64,000 bases of DNA. Source: Candidatus Gastranaerophilales bacterium (GTDB lineage: Bacteria; Cyanobacteriota; Vampirovibrionia; Gastranaerophilales; Gastranaerophilaceae). The notes beneath the pieces were generated by a model. It ran no database searches. It worked only from the letters and a program-made list of their open reading frames with translations, and was not told the origin of the DNA. The stretch lies in assembly GCA_944326485.1 (NCBI GenBank), contig CALVED010000001.1, forward strand, positions 186,001 through 250,000, in the 5' to 3' direction. Within the stretch, counting starts at the first letter, position 1. Every line of letters begins with the position of its first letter. Below are positions 37,650-46,320 of this stretch, in pieces. A program made the position numbers and the translations under genes.

Positions 37650-38392
37650 TTTTTTAAAGAATTAATATAATCTATAAATTCATTATTACCAAATTCTTTA
37701 GCTATATCCAGTGCAGATTTATCGGTTTTATTTTTTAAATTTATATCTGCACCATGTTCTATAAGGGTTTTTGCTTTTTCTAAAGAACAAAAATCAAGAG
37801 CAATAGACATTAAAGGTGTCCATCCGCCTTTATTTTGAATATTTATATCCAATCCTAAGTCTATTAATCTTTTTAAAATATCTAATTCTTTATTATATAA
37901 AGAAACCATTATTGCATTAGCCCATAAAATATTTTTAACATTTTTATCAGCTCCGTTTTCAATCAATAAATCAAATATATCAGGATTGTTGTAATATAAA
38001 GCCGAATATAAAAATGCGGTATTTTTATTTTCATCACATAAATTTACATCTGCACCCATTTCAATAATTTTTTTAATCACCTCTATTTTATTATTATAGA
38101 TAATTGCTATCATTAAAATTGTTGCTTTTTGAATATTAATAAAAGAAGATTTAAATTCTACTTTTTCATTTATCAACTTTGTTTTTATTTGATATTTAGA
38201 TGGGATTAAATCGGCCTTAAACTCAAATTTTGAGTTTATATCTTTTACTCTTTTTAAATTATGTATTATTTTTTTGGAATTATTAGATTGAATATATTTA
38301 ACAAATTTACAGGCATCAATTTTTCTATTTGAATTCAAAAAGAAAAAGATAACAACACAAAATATAAAAAATACAATATATATATATAACAT
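37646..38392 (-). CDS. Membrane-anchored ankyrin-repeat protein
   Basis: 248 aa. An N-terminal hydrophobic helix (about 1-20, MLYIYIVFFIFCVVIFFFLN) is followed by about five ankyrin repeats (e.g. NKTAFLYSALYYNNPDIFDLLIE, GGWTPLMSIALDFCSLEKAKTLIE, KTDKSALDIAKEFGNNEFID). AGAGG precedes the ATG. A protein-binding scaffold of unknown partner. Confidence 0.82.
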   Translation of the reverse strand: MLYIYIVFFIFCVVIFFFLNSNRKIDACKFVKYIQSNNSKKIIHNLKRVKDINSKFEFKADLIPSKYQIKTKLINEKVEFKSSFINIQKATILMIAIIYNNKIEVIKKIIEMGADVNLCDENKNTAFLYSALYYNNPDIFDLLIENGADKNVKNILWANAIMVSLYNKELDILKRLIDLGLDINIQNKGGWTPLMSIALDFCSLEKAKTLIEHGADINLKNKTDKSALDIAKEFGNNEFIDYINSLKN

Positions 38393-38454
38393 TACCTCTA
38401 TCCTCTAGTTATATATTAATTTAAATACACAACTTTCGTAAAAAAATCTTAAAT

Positions 38455-39579
38455 TTAATCTAGTAAAAATTGTTCGGGCAATTTTCTTATTTGATTATAT
38501 AAATCAAATAATTCTTGTTTAGAAAAATTGACTCTAGCCTGTTCAGGAGATGAAAATCCTTCTTTTTCTATCTTATACAGACAGTATTGAGAACATCTTC
38601 CCCCATCAATAGATGCCGCTCTCATACAACCACCTCTGCATATTGATGCATACATACAATTTTTACAATATCCGGTTAACATAGAACAATCAAAGCGCCT
38701 ATTGTATTTGAAAGAATTTTTATCTAACCAAATCTCTTTAAAGGAACGATTATGAATATTATCTTCAATATATTTATCATCTTGCATAGATAAACAGCCT
38801 CTAACTGAACCATCAGCACTTATTCCTGCAACAAGTATTCCTCCTACACAACCATTCCATAAACCAACATTATGAAGTTTATCTGACATTTCGTTCATAT
38901 AACCGAATACATCCGCACCTGTAACATTTACAAAATGATTAGAATATTTTTCTCTTGTTTCTAAAATAAATTTAGCAATTTCTAAATATTGAGCTTCTGT
39001 AATTTGACATTCTTTTGACATTCTTCCAATATGATCACCATATTGTATTTGCCATATTTTTACTCCTTTTTTTATTAAATAATCTCTTATTAATGGCAAT
39101 TGATTATAATTTAATTTGTGTACAGTCGTAACAATTGAAGGAACAATATTATTAGCTAATAATAAATCTATTGCCTTATCTATATGTTCAAAAGAATTTT
39201 TCAACCCCCTTATATAATCATGGAGATAAGCCTCACCTGCATCTATACTAATACCATACGCCAATAAATTAAATGCCTTTATTTTCTCTATAGTTTGTTC
39301 ATTTACCAAGTATGCATTTGATATAATAGCTACCTTCATTCCATGTAAAGTAATACTGGTAATTAGAGTTCCTATATCTTCACGGAGTAAAGGTTCTCCA
39401 CCTGACAAGAAAATAAGCTTACATCCAACATCAGCCAAATCATCAATAACAGAAAGACATTGTGCCGTAGTCAATTCTTCACCTTTTTGAACACAACTAC
39501 AATCAGAACCACAGTGAATACAGTTCATATTACATTTTGATGTTATTTCCCAAACCACTCTACTCAATTCATAAGGCAT
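38455..39579 (-). CDS. Radical-SAM/SPASM enzyme (C-terminal SPASM), copy 1
   Basis: 374 aa, conventional order. The radical-SAM core CNMNCIHC (16-23) has extra cysteines just after it (GSDCSC), GGEPLL at 60-65. The C-terminal SPASM (about 245-350) has GCVGG, GISADGSVRGCLSMQ, FKEIW, CSMLTGYCKNCMYASICRGGC and CSQYC. This layout is typical of peptide-modifying radical-SAM enzymes such as the PqqE/AlbA/MftC groups. It is a tandem duplicate of 39619-40737, 40 bp away. No precursor peptide was found nearby. Confidence 0.87.
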   Translation of the reverse strand: MPYELSRVVWEITSKCNMNCIHCGSDCSCVQKGEELTTAQCLSVIDDLADVGCKLIFLSGGEPLLREDIGTLITSITLHGMKVAIISNAYLVNEQTIEKIKAFNLLAYGISIDAGEAYLHDYIRGLKNSFEHIDKAIDLLLANNIVPSIVTTVHKLNYNQLPLIRDYLIKKGVKIWQIQYGDHIGRMSKECQITEAQYLEIAKFILETREKYSNHFVNVTGADVFGYMNEMSDKLHNVGLWNGCVGGILVAGISADGSVRGCLSMQDDKYIEDNIHNRSFKEIWLDKNSFKYNRRFDCSMLTGYCKNCMYASICRGGCMRAASIDGGRCSQYCLYKIEKEGFSSPEQARVNFSKQELFDLYNQIRKLPEQFLLD

Positions 39580-39618
39580 TTTTTATTATCCTCTTTTTCT
39601 TTTTTTCATTTATTTTAT

Positions 39619-40737
39619 TTATTTCCAAAATTCATCAGGTAACTTTCTTATTGGATTATACAAATCAAATAATTCCTGTTTAGAAAAATCAACTCTAGCT
39701 TGTTCCGGCGACGAAAATCCTTCTTTTTCTATCTTATATAGACAATAAGGATTTTCTCTTCCTCCAGATATAGAGGCCGCTCTCATACACCCACCTCTAC
39801 ATATTGATGCATACATACAATTTCTACAATATCCGGTTAACATAGAACAATCAAATTTTCTATTATATGCAAAGGAATTTTTATCTTTCCAAATTTCCTT
39901 AAATGATTTATCTTTTACATTGGCTTCAATATATTTGTCTGCTTGCATTGATAAACATCCTCTAACAGAGCCATCCGCACTTATTCCAACTTGCGTTATA
40001 CCAGCCAAACATCCACCCCAATAGCCTTGTATTTCTTTTGCCAACTTTGACATATAACCAAATACATCTGCACCTGATACATTTATAAAATGCTTTGAAT
40101 AATTTTTTCTTGTATCCAGAATAAATTTAGCAATTTCCAAATATTGAGCTTCTGTAATTTGACATTCTTTGGGCATTCTACCTATATTATCACCATACTG
40201 TATCTGCCATAATTTAACATTATTTTTAATTAGAAAATCTCTTATTAAAGGTAATTGATTATAATTTAGTTTATGCACAGTTGTTACAATCGTTGGTACT
40301 ATATTATTTTCTTGTAACAATTTAATAGCTTTTTCCAAGTGTTCAAAAGCATGAGATACGCCTCTTATATAATCATGCATATACGGTTCTGCCGCATCAA
40401 TACTAATACCATATGCAAGTAAATTTAACGCTTTTATCTTTTTTATTGTTGTTTCATTTACCATAAAAGCATTAGAAATAACCGCCGTTTTTATTCCAAA
40501 CATATTACATATAGATGTCAAAGTTCCAATATCATCTCGTAAGAGAGGCTCTCCTCCAGAAAAAATAATTAAATTACATCCACCTACATCTCTTATATCT
40601 TCAAGAACCTCAATGCACTCACCTGTTGTAAGCTCATCTCCTTTAACTTCGCAATTACAGTCAGATCCACAATGTAGGCAATTCATATTACATTTTGATG
40701 TTATTTCCCATACTATTTTATCTATCAAATATGCCAT
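39619..40737 (-). CDS. Radical-SAM/SPASM enzyme (C-terminal SPASM), copy 2
   Basis: 372 aa from ATG 40737. The frame opens at a TTG six codons upstream, but AAAGG lies 7 nt before this ATG and the start matches copy 1. CNMNCLHC 16-23, GSDCNC, GGEPLL 61-66; SPASM with GCLAGITQ, GISADGSVRGCLSMQ, FKEIW, CSMLTGYCRNCMYASICRGGC. Most residues are identical to copy 1. First gene of the pair in transcription order. Confidence 0.87.
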   Translation of the reverse strand: MAYLIDKIVWEITSKCNMNCLHCGSDCNCEVKGDELTTGECIEVLEDIRDVGGCNLIIFSGGEPLLRDDIGTLTSICNMFGIKTAVISNAFMVNETTIKKIKALNLLAYGISIDAAEPYMHDYIRGVSHAFEHLEKAIKLLQENNIVPTIVTTVHKLNYNQLPLIRDFLIKNNVKLWQIQYGDNIGRMPKECQITEAQYLEIAKFILDTRKNYSKHFINVSGADVFGYMSKLAKEIQGYWGGCLAGITQVGISADGSVRGCLSMQADKYIEANVKDKSFKEIWKDKNSFAYNRKFDCSMLTGYCRNCMYASICRGGCMRAASISGGRENPYCLYKIEKEGFSSPEQARVDFSKQELFDLYNPIRKLPDEFWK

Positions 40738-40839
40738 ATTACAACCTTTCTTCAATTACTCATATTATCATAAAATGTATATTATAGTCTACTTTATTTA
40801 ACCAAGTATAGTATTCTCAAGCATAGTTAATATCTGAAT

Positions 40840-40995
40840 TCAGTTTGTTAACGATTCATCCTCGAAAACAAAGTACTCACAACAAAAACGTCACTTGCCT
40901 AACTATATATAAAAGCTCCATCAAAAACAATGTTTTTGCTCGTTTATCAAAAAATTTGCAGTTTTTTCAGATAAAGTAAGTATTTTCTCATCTAT
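40840..40995 (+). repeat. Two-hairpin interspersed repeat, copy B (diverged)
   Basis: Hairpin 1 is 40842-40854 with 40862-40874 (imperfect). Hairpin 2 is CAAAAAC 40922-40928 with GTTTTTG 40932-40938, perfect. gttaacga.tcatc.tcg and agtactcac match the copy at 41835. Its end runs into the stop of the gene at 40988. Confidence 0.65.
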
Positions 40996-41590
40996 TTACA
41001 GACTCAAAATCAAAAAGATAACAGAAACTATTTTTATTATCTTTTTCATAAAAATTACTATATGGGATTATTCCAAGATTTTTTATCATATTATAAACTT
41101 GATATAACCTCTGCATTCCTTGTTCTTCATTTATATCAATCTCATTTTTTAACTTAATAACTAATTTTGATAAATCATATTTCATAACATTTTTAGTAAT
41201 TATCAAACTATAATATTCAGCTAAATGTGTGCTTTTCATCAATTGGGCATATATTCTTTCTGTTAACTTATTGTATTCTTTTTTTATGCAGTTTTTATTT
41301 TTAATATTAATATGAAATAATTTAAGAACTTTTAACATGTAAAGATTTTTATCTTTTATATATAAGTCTTCTAGGTCAGACCACCTAATTATTATTTGTT
41401 CTACCAATTGAATTTGTTTGTTTTCATTTATTTCAAGTTCAAATTTTTGAACCAATTGCTGTAATTTTATATCATTTAACATTGCACTATTAAGAGATAA
41501 TAGTTCAAATTGATCATTATTTGATAATATTTTCTTATTCATATTATTAAATTTTTTATTTTTAAAAGAAATATCTTTTTTATTTGTCAT
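40988..41590 (-). pseudogene. Remnant of a giant RTX/haemolysin-type protein (C-terminal region)
   Basis: 200-codon frame. The text LNSAMLNDIKLQQLVQKF, QIIIRWSDLEDL and YNKLTERIYAQLMKSTHL follows the order seen in the helical region that lies beside calcium-binding repeats in giant haemolysin-like proteins (LHQAM.., RW, Y..L....YAQLM..TH). There are no GGxGxD repeats, no signal and no coding sequence upstream in frame, and the ribosome binding site is weak. It looks like a fragment kept between two direct repeat copies. It may still be translated; the assignment is from memory of the family pattern. Confidence 0.45.
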
Positions 41591-42118
41591 AATCTAATCA
41601 ATTACAATTTATAATTAATACTCTTTTAACATTTAGTAATAATCGGAATTTTTACTCTTTGAACTATTATTATTTTATTAATTTCTAGCTCAGTTTCTTT
41701 ATATTTTCAGAATAAAGTATTTTTCTACTAACATAAAATAACAGAAATAAATGTTCTCTAAAATCATACAATTATTTTCATATATTTTTTTGATTTTGTA
41801 TGTAGCCAGCTTGAGAACATCTAAATATATAATCTAGTATCGCACTTTGTTAACGAGTCATCATCGGTAACGAAGTACTCACCTTTTGAAAACTCTGCTC
41901 ACCTTCGTTTCACTATGAATACAAGCTCACTCAAAAACAAAGTTTTTGGTTCGTTTTGTAAAAAAAATTCACTTCCACTTTCTGCTTATCGTAATTTTTT
42001 CTCGGACTATATTCCAGCAATAAATTACTCTTATTTCAGTTTATTATGTTTTTTCTATGACATGCTTTTATTATTAGTACATTTTATTGTACAATTGAAA
42101 AAAGAGGTTTTTAAAAGA
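41591..42118. other. Long AT-rich intergenic region
   Basis: 528 bp without a supported gene. 41591-41834 is AT-rich with an 8-bp inverted repeat (ATGTTCTC 41751-41758, GAGAACAT 41813-41820). 41835-42010 is repeat copy C. 42011-42118 holds the approach to the gene at 42119, including AGAGG at 42103-42107. Confidence 0.7.
41835..42010 (+). repeat. Two-hairpin interspersed repeat, copy C (best preserved)
   Basis: About 175 bp. Left end tagtatcgcactttgtt; hairpin 1 is 41844-41855 with 41865-41876 (10 of 12 pairs); ccttttgaaaa; hairpin 2 is CAAAAAC 41932-41938, AAA loop, GTTTTTG 41942-41948; right core actttctgcttatcg (41977-41991). It is used as the reference for the other copies. Confidence 0.8.
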
Positions 42119-43102
42119 ATGAATTGTTGTGATTTTTTATTAAATCAAATATGTTTTTTTCCTGAGGAAATATGTCCTTGTTGTTCAACAACTATTGAAA
42201 ATACTCCATTAAGACCTAAAACAGATAGAGAGAATAGTCTTTCTTTTAATTTAAATATGTTCTTTGATCTAAGAGAAAAATATATTAAAGAATTCAAAGA
42301 TGGTTCACCTTTTTGCTATAAAAATTGTACTTTGTATGAACCATATCGCGGAGAATATAAACAAAATAATAATATACCATTCAATTATATAACTATTTCA
42401 AATAGAACATATTGTAATTGTAACTGCATTTATTGTGAACAAACACATAATAGTAGTAGAGAAGAAATGAATAAATTCAAATCATATGATATAATACCAA
42501 TCTTAGAAGAATTACAGCAAAAAAAATTAATTGCTCCTAATTGCAAGTTTGTACTTAGCGGAGGAGAAGTAGCCGAATATCCTCAAAAAGAACTACAATA
42601 TATTTTTAACCTTTCAAAAAGAATAAATGGTTCACTATTATTGTTATCTTCCGGAATAAGATATTCAGAAGAAATTGCAGATGTATTAAGAACACATAAT
42701 ACATTTATGACTGTATCTGTTGATAGCGGTACAAAAGAAACATATAAAAAAATCAAAAGAGTTGATGCATATGAGCAAACCTGGAAGAATTTAAAACAAT
42801 ACATACATGATGCAAAAAATAATCCAAATGCAGATGTTGAAATAAAATACATCGTAATTCCAGGAGTTAATGATTCATTATATGAAGCGAAAAAATTCAT
42901 TGAAAAATGTATAAAAATAAAATGCAAATATATAAAAGCAGAAATAGAACATTTTTATATGAAAGAAAATTATGACAAGCCAATGCCTGAAAACAGCAAG
43001 GAAGTCTTTAGATATTTCTTTGAAATTACAAAAAAGAAGAAAATAAACTTAATGATAGAAGGTGTTGGTAGAAATTGGGTAATAAGTAAAATTAATGAAT
43101 AA
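42119..43102 (+). CDS. Radical-SAM protein, type A (GGE-EYP subgroup)
   Basis: 327 aa from ATG 42119. The frame is open from 41915, but those codons lie in repeat copy C, and AGAGG sits 11 nt before ATG 42119. C3, C4, C12, C19, C21, C22, C66, C70; CNCNCIYC 99-106; GGEVAEYP; VSVDSGTKETYKKIKRVD. It shares the GGE..EYP motif with 46317 and 56219. First gene of a six-gene coupled operon. Confidence 0.85.
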   Translation: MNCCDFLLNQICFFPEEICPCCSTTIENTPLRPKTDRENSLSFNLNMFFDLREKYIKEFKDGSPFCYKNCTLYEPYRGEYKQNNNIPFNYITISNRTYCNCNCIYCEQTHNSSREEMNKFKSYDIIPILEELQQKKLIAPNCKFVLSGGEVAEYPQKELQYIFNLSKRINGSLLLLSSGIRYSEEIADVLRTHNTFMTVSVDSGTKETYKKIKRVDAYEQTWKNLKQYIHDAKNNPNADVEIKYIVIPGVNDSLYEAKKFIEKCIKIKCKYIKAEIEHFYMKENYDKPMPENSKEVFRYFFEITKKKKINLMIEGVGRNWVISKINE

Positions 43103-44189
43103 TCAAGAGCACTTTACAAATAAAAACTATATATGTTATGACGGATTTTCTAACCTTGAAATAAACACAGAAGGTGATATTTTGCCTTGTTGCCCTGATT
43201 GGCACAATCACTATAAATTTGGTAATATCTATCAACAAAATTTTGAATCTATTATCAATTCAAATGCAGCAAAGGCATTCAGAAAGAGTTTACTCGATGG
43301 TTCATATAAATACTGCAATAGAAATATATGTATGTCTAGTTCAGTTAAAAAAGAGAAATATTTTGAAAAATGCAACGAGCTAGGTGAATCAACTGGAAGC
43401 ATAGACATTATAAGATTTGCCCATGATAGAACATGTAATATAAAATGCATAACTTGTAGAAATGACTATATAGATACATCAGATAATATAAAAAAACTAA
43501 ATTCTGTGATAGATTCTCATTTTATTCCAATGTTAAAAGGGACAAAGATAGTTCACTTAAATACTAATGGTGAAGTATTTGCGAGTTCTCATTGTAAAAA
43601 ACTAATTTCTAAAATCATTGAAAATTATCCTAATATTAAATTTGACATTACTTCAAATGGTATATTATTTAATGAAGAAAATTGTAAAAAATTAAAATTA
43701 GAAAAAAGAATAAATAATGTTGGAATTTCTATTCCAGCTGCAACTAATAAAACTTATAATAAAATTACCGGTTCAACTGATAAAAAAAATTATTTACAGC
43801 TTCATAAAAATTTAAAGTACCTAATAGAATTAAAAAAGAAAAAAGAAATAAATGAATTATCTCTTATTTTTGTAGTTAATTATTACAATTATAAGGAAAT
43901 GATAAAATTTGCAAAAACTCCTATAATTCGTAAAAATAACATAAGAATATATTTTTGGGAATATCGTCCTTGGAGCTCCAGTAATTTATCAAAAGAATAT
44001 GATAAAATGGCAGTATGGGAAGAAAAAAATAAACACTATAAAGAATTTTGTAAAATTATAAATAATAGGATTTTTAAATCTGAAAATATTTTATTACCTG
44101 AAATTTTTCAAAAATTAAGAAAAGAATATAATAGAAATAAAATCTTATACAAATTGATAAATAAAATAAAACAAAGGATTTATAAATAA
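43095..44189 (+). CDS. Radical-SAM protein, type B (N-terminal SPASM-like)
   Basis: 364 aa, starting 8 bp inside the preceding gene. C14, CC 32-33, YKFGNIYQQNFESIINSNAA, FRKSL, C74, C79; core CNIKCITC 114-121; TNGEVFASSH. TISLHA of the relatives reads GISIPAATNKTYNK here. A basic C-terminal tail (RIYK). Confidence 0.84.
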   Translation: MNNQEHFTNKNYICYDGFSNLEINTEGDILPCCPDWHNHYKFGNIYQQNFESIINSNAAKAFRKSLLDGSYKYCNRNICMSSSVKKEKYFEKCNELGESTGSIDIIRFAHDRTCNIKCITCRNDYIDTSDNIKKLNSVIDSHFIPMLKGTKIVHLNTNGEVFASSHCKKLISKIIENYPNIKFDITSNGILFNEENCKKLKLEKRINNVGISIPAATNKTYNKITGSTDKKNYLQLHKNLKYLIELKKKKEINELSLIFVVNYYNYKEMIKFAKTPIIRKNNIRIYFWEYRPWSSSNLSKEYDKMAVWEEKNKHYKEFCKIINNRIFKSENILLPEIFQKLRKEYNRNKILYKLINKIKQRIYK

Positions 44190-45238
44190 TGGACTATATA
44201 TGTGGGCAAGGATTTAAAGAAGTAGAACTTAAAGAGAATGGAGATATAACTCCTTGTTGTCCGGTATGGACTAATTTTTACAGTTTTGGAAATGTTTTTG
44301 AAAATAGCATTGAAGAAATAATGAATTCAGAAAAAGCAAAAAATTTCAGAAAAAGCATAATAAATAAAACTTATGAATTTTGTAACACAGAAAGATGTGT
44401 CGGTAAACATGCTATTACAAAAGAAGAATTAGAAAAAATATGTAAAGAAGATGGAACAGCAATAAAATTCCCCGAAACATTTAGTTTCGGACATGATAGA
44501 TGTTGTAATTTACTTTGTATATTTTGTAGAGATCATAATTGGATGAATACAGAAGAAGAAGTAAAAAAACTTGATAATTTAATAGATTCAAAATTTATAC
44601 CCATGTTAAAAGATGCAAAGAATGTAAAAATGCTCGCATCTGGAGAGTTATTTGCAAGCAGACATTGCAGAAACTTAGTAAAAAAAATAACTCAAAAATA
44701 CCCAAATATAAAATTTGATATTGTGTCAAATGGAATTTTATTTGATGAAGAAAATTGTAAAGAACTTGGTATAATAGATAAATTATCAAGAGTAACTATC
44801 TCGGTACATGCAGGTACAGAAAAAACTTATAACAAACTAATAAGACATGGAAACTACAAAAGACTATGGAAAAATATTAATTGGTTAGCTTCATTAAAGA
44901 ATCAAAATAAAATTGATAATTTAGAGCTTGTTTTTACAATTACTCATTTAAACTTTAGAGAAATGAAAATTTTTGCACAAAAAGCGAAAAAATTAAACTT
45001 AGAGTTCAAATTTTTCGAATATAGAAAAGAAGAGGGTAAATTTAGTAAAAATTATGATAAAACTGCTGTTTGGCTGCCTCAAAATAAACATTATAAAGAA
45101 TTTTTAAACATAATATCTGATCCTATTTTTGATGATCCAAATTGTCATTTATCTTCTAACATAATTAACTTAAGAAAAAATAATCCTACAAAAGAAACTA
45201 TTATAGATTTAATAAAAAAGGTTATAAAAATAAAATGA
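44189..45238 (+). CDS. Radical-SAM protein, type B (N-terminal SPASM-like)
   Basis: 349 aa, start overlapping the previous stop by one base. C5, CC 23-24, YSFGNVFENSIEEIMNSEKA, FRKSI, C65, C70; core CNLLCIFC 106-113 preceded by an extra C105; ASGELFASRH; TISVHAGTEKTYNKLIRHGNY. A tandem duplicate of 43095 by gene order and motif text. Confidence 0.84.
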   Translation: MDYICGQGFKEVELKENGDITPCCPVWTNFYSFGNVFENSIEEIMNSEKAKNFRKSIINKTYEFCNTERCVGKHAITKEELEKICKEDGTAIKFPETFSFGHDRCCNLLCIFCRDHNWMNTEEEVKKLDNLIDSKFIPMLKDAKNVKMLASGELFASRHCRNLVKKITQKYPNIKFDIVSNGILFDEENCKELGIIDKLSRVTISVHAGTEKTYNKLIRHGNYKRLWKNINWLASLKNQNKIDNLELVFTITHLNFREMKIFAQKAKKLNLEFKFFEYRKEEGKFSKNYDKTAVWLPQNKHYKEFLNIISDPIFDDPNCHLSSNIINLRKNNPTKETIIDLIKKVIKIK

Positions 45239-46320
45239 AGTATACAAGCTGTGAAGCAATAGAACAAGGTATTGCCTTTATGCATAATTATGTTACTTTC
45301 TGTTGTAATTATTCACATGAAGGTGGAGGGTTTGACTCTAGTCCTTTTATGGTGTATGGAGATACAAAAGAAATTTCAATAGATTGGGAAAAATATTTTA
45401 AATCAAAAGATTATATAAGAGAACAAAATAAAACAGATATGCCTTATCCTGAATGCAAAGGGTGTTTATATTTAATGAATATGAATTGGAATAATGATAA
45501 CCAGAAATTATCATATATAAATTTCAATCATTGGAAAGACTGTGATACTAATTGTATATATTGCGGGATTAAAGAAGCTCCTGGAAAAATAAAAATTCCT
45601 AAATTATACAAATCTTTAAAAGAATTAGAAAAGAAACATCTAATAGAAGAAAAAGGTATGGTAATGTTTGGCGGCGGAGATATTGCTTTTCTTCCTGAAT
45701 TTAAAGATATTGTAAGGCTATTTAAAAAATATAATTACAGTTTTAATATTGCAACTTCTGCAACTCATTATGTTCCAATATTATCTGAACTTTTAAAAGA
45801 AGGTAGTGTTGAGATTAGAATTTCTGTTGATTCTGCAAAAGAAGAAACATTCAGAAAAATAAAAAGAACAACATTTTATAACACCGTATGGAATAATATG
45901 AAAAGATATGCAAAAGTACAAAAAATTCCTTATTGTGTTCGTTCCAAATTTATTATAATACCAAATGTAAATGATTCAAAAGAAGAGATTGATTTATGGT
46001 TAAAAAAGACCAAAGAATGTGGAGTAAAAAGTATCTTGTTAGATATTGAAGGTGGTTATTACAGAAAACATAAAAATTCAATTCCTGAATCTATTTATGA
46101 ACTCTTTGAATATACAAAAGACAGAGCAAAAGAATTTGATTTATATTTTCTCGTATTTGATCATGCCAGCCAAATGCTAAGTGAAAATAATAATTATTTA
46201 TCAGAATATTATTTCTTTAAGGATATAACTCAACACAAAATAAAAGAATGTATAACTAAAAATATAGAAAATAGAAATAAGTCGCTATTAAATAAATTAT
46301 TAGGGAAATTAAATTTATGA
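45235..46320 (+). CDS. Radical-SAM protein, type A
   Basis: 361 aa, overlapping the previous gene by 4 bp. C6, C23, C24, C74, C77; CDTNCIYC 103-110; FGGGDIAFLPEF replaces GGEP; ISVDSAKEETFRKIKRTT. It has about 30 extra C-terminal residues (NKSLLNKLLGKLNL). Fourth gene of the coupled operon. Confidence 0.84.
   Translation: MKYTSCEAIEQGIAFMHNYVTFCCNYSHEGGGFDSSPFMVYGDTKEISIDWEKYFKSKDYIREQNKTDMPYPECKGCLYLMNMNWNNDNQKLSYINFNHWKDCDTNCIYCGIKEAPGKIKIPKLYKSLKELEKKHLIEEKGMVMFGGGDIAFLPEFKDIVRLFKKYNYSFNIATSATHYVPILSELLKEGSVEIRISVDSAKEETFRKIKRTTFYNTVWNNMKRYAKVQKIPYCVRSKFIIIPNVNDSKEEIDLWLKKTKECGVKSILLDIEGGYYRKHKNSIPESIYELFEYTKDRAKEFDLYFLVFDHASQMLSENNNYLSEYYFFKDITQHKIKECITKNIENRNKSLLNKLLGKLNL

Noticed and set aside
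41751-41820. 8-bp inverted repeat ATGTTCTC / GAGAACAT with a 54-nt spacer
   Set aside because: Spacer is long, no gene or known signal between, and the base composition makes such pairs expected; no second copy seen.
38455-45238. Diversity-generating retroelement or CRISPR as explanation for the paralogue array
   Set aside because: No reverse transcriptase, template/variable repeat pair or regular spacer array; differences between paralogues are spread along the proteins.
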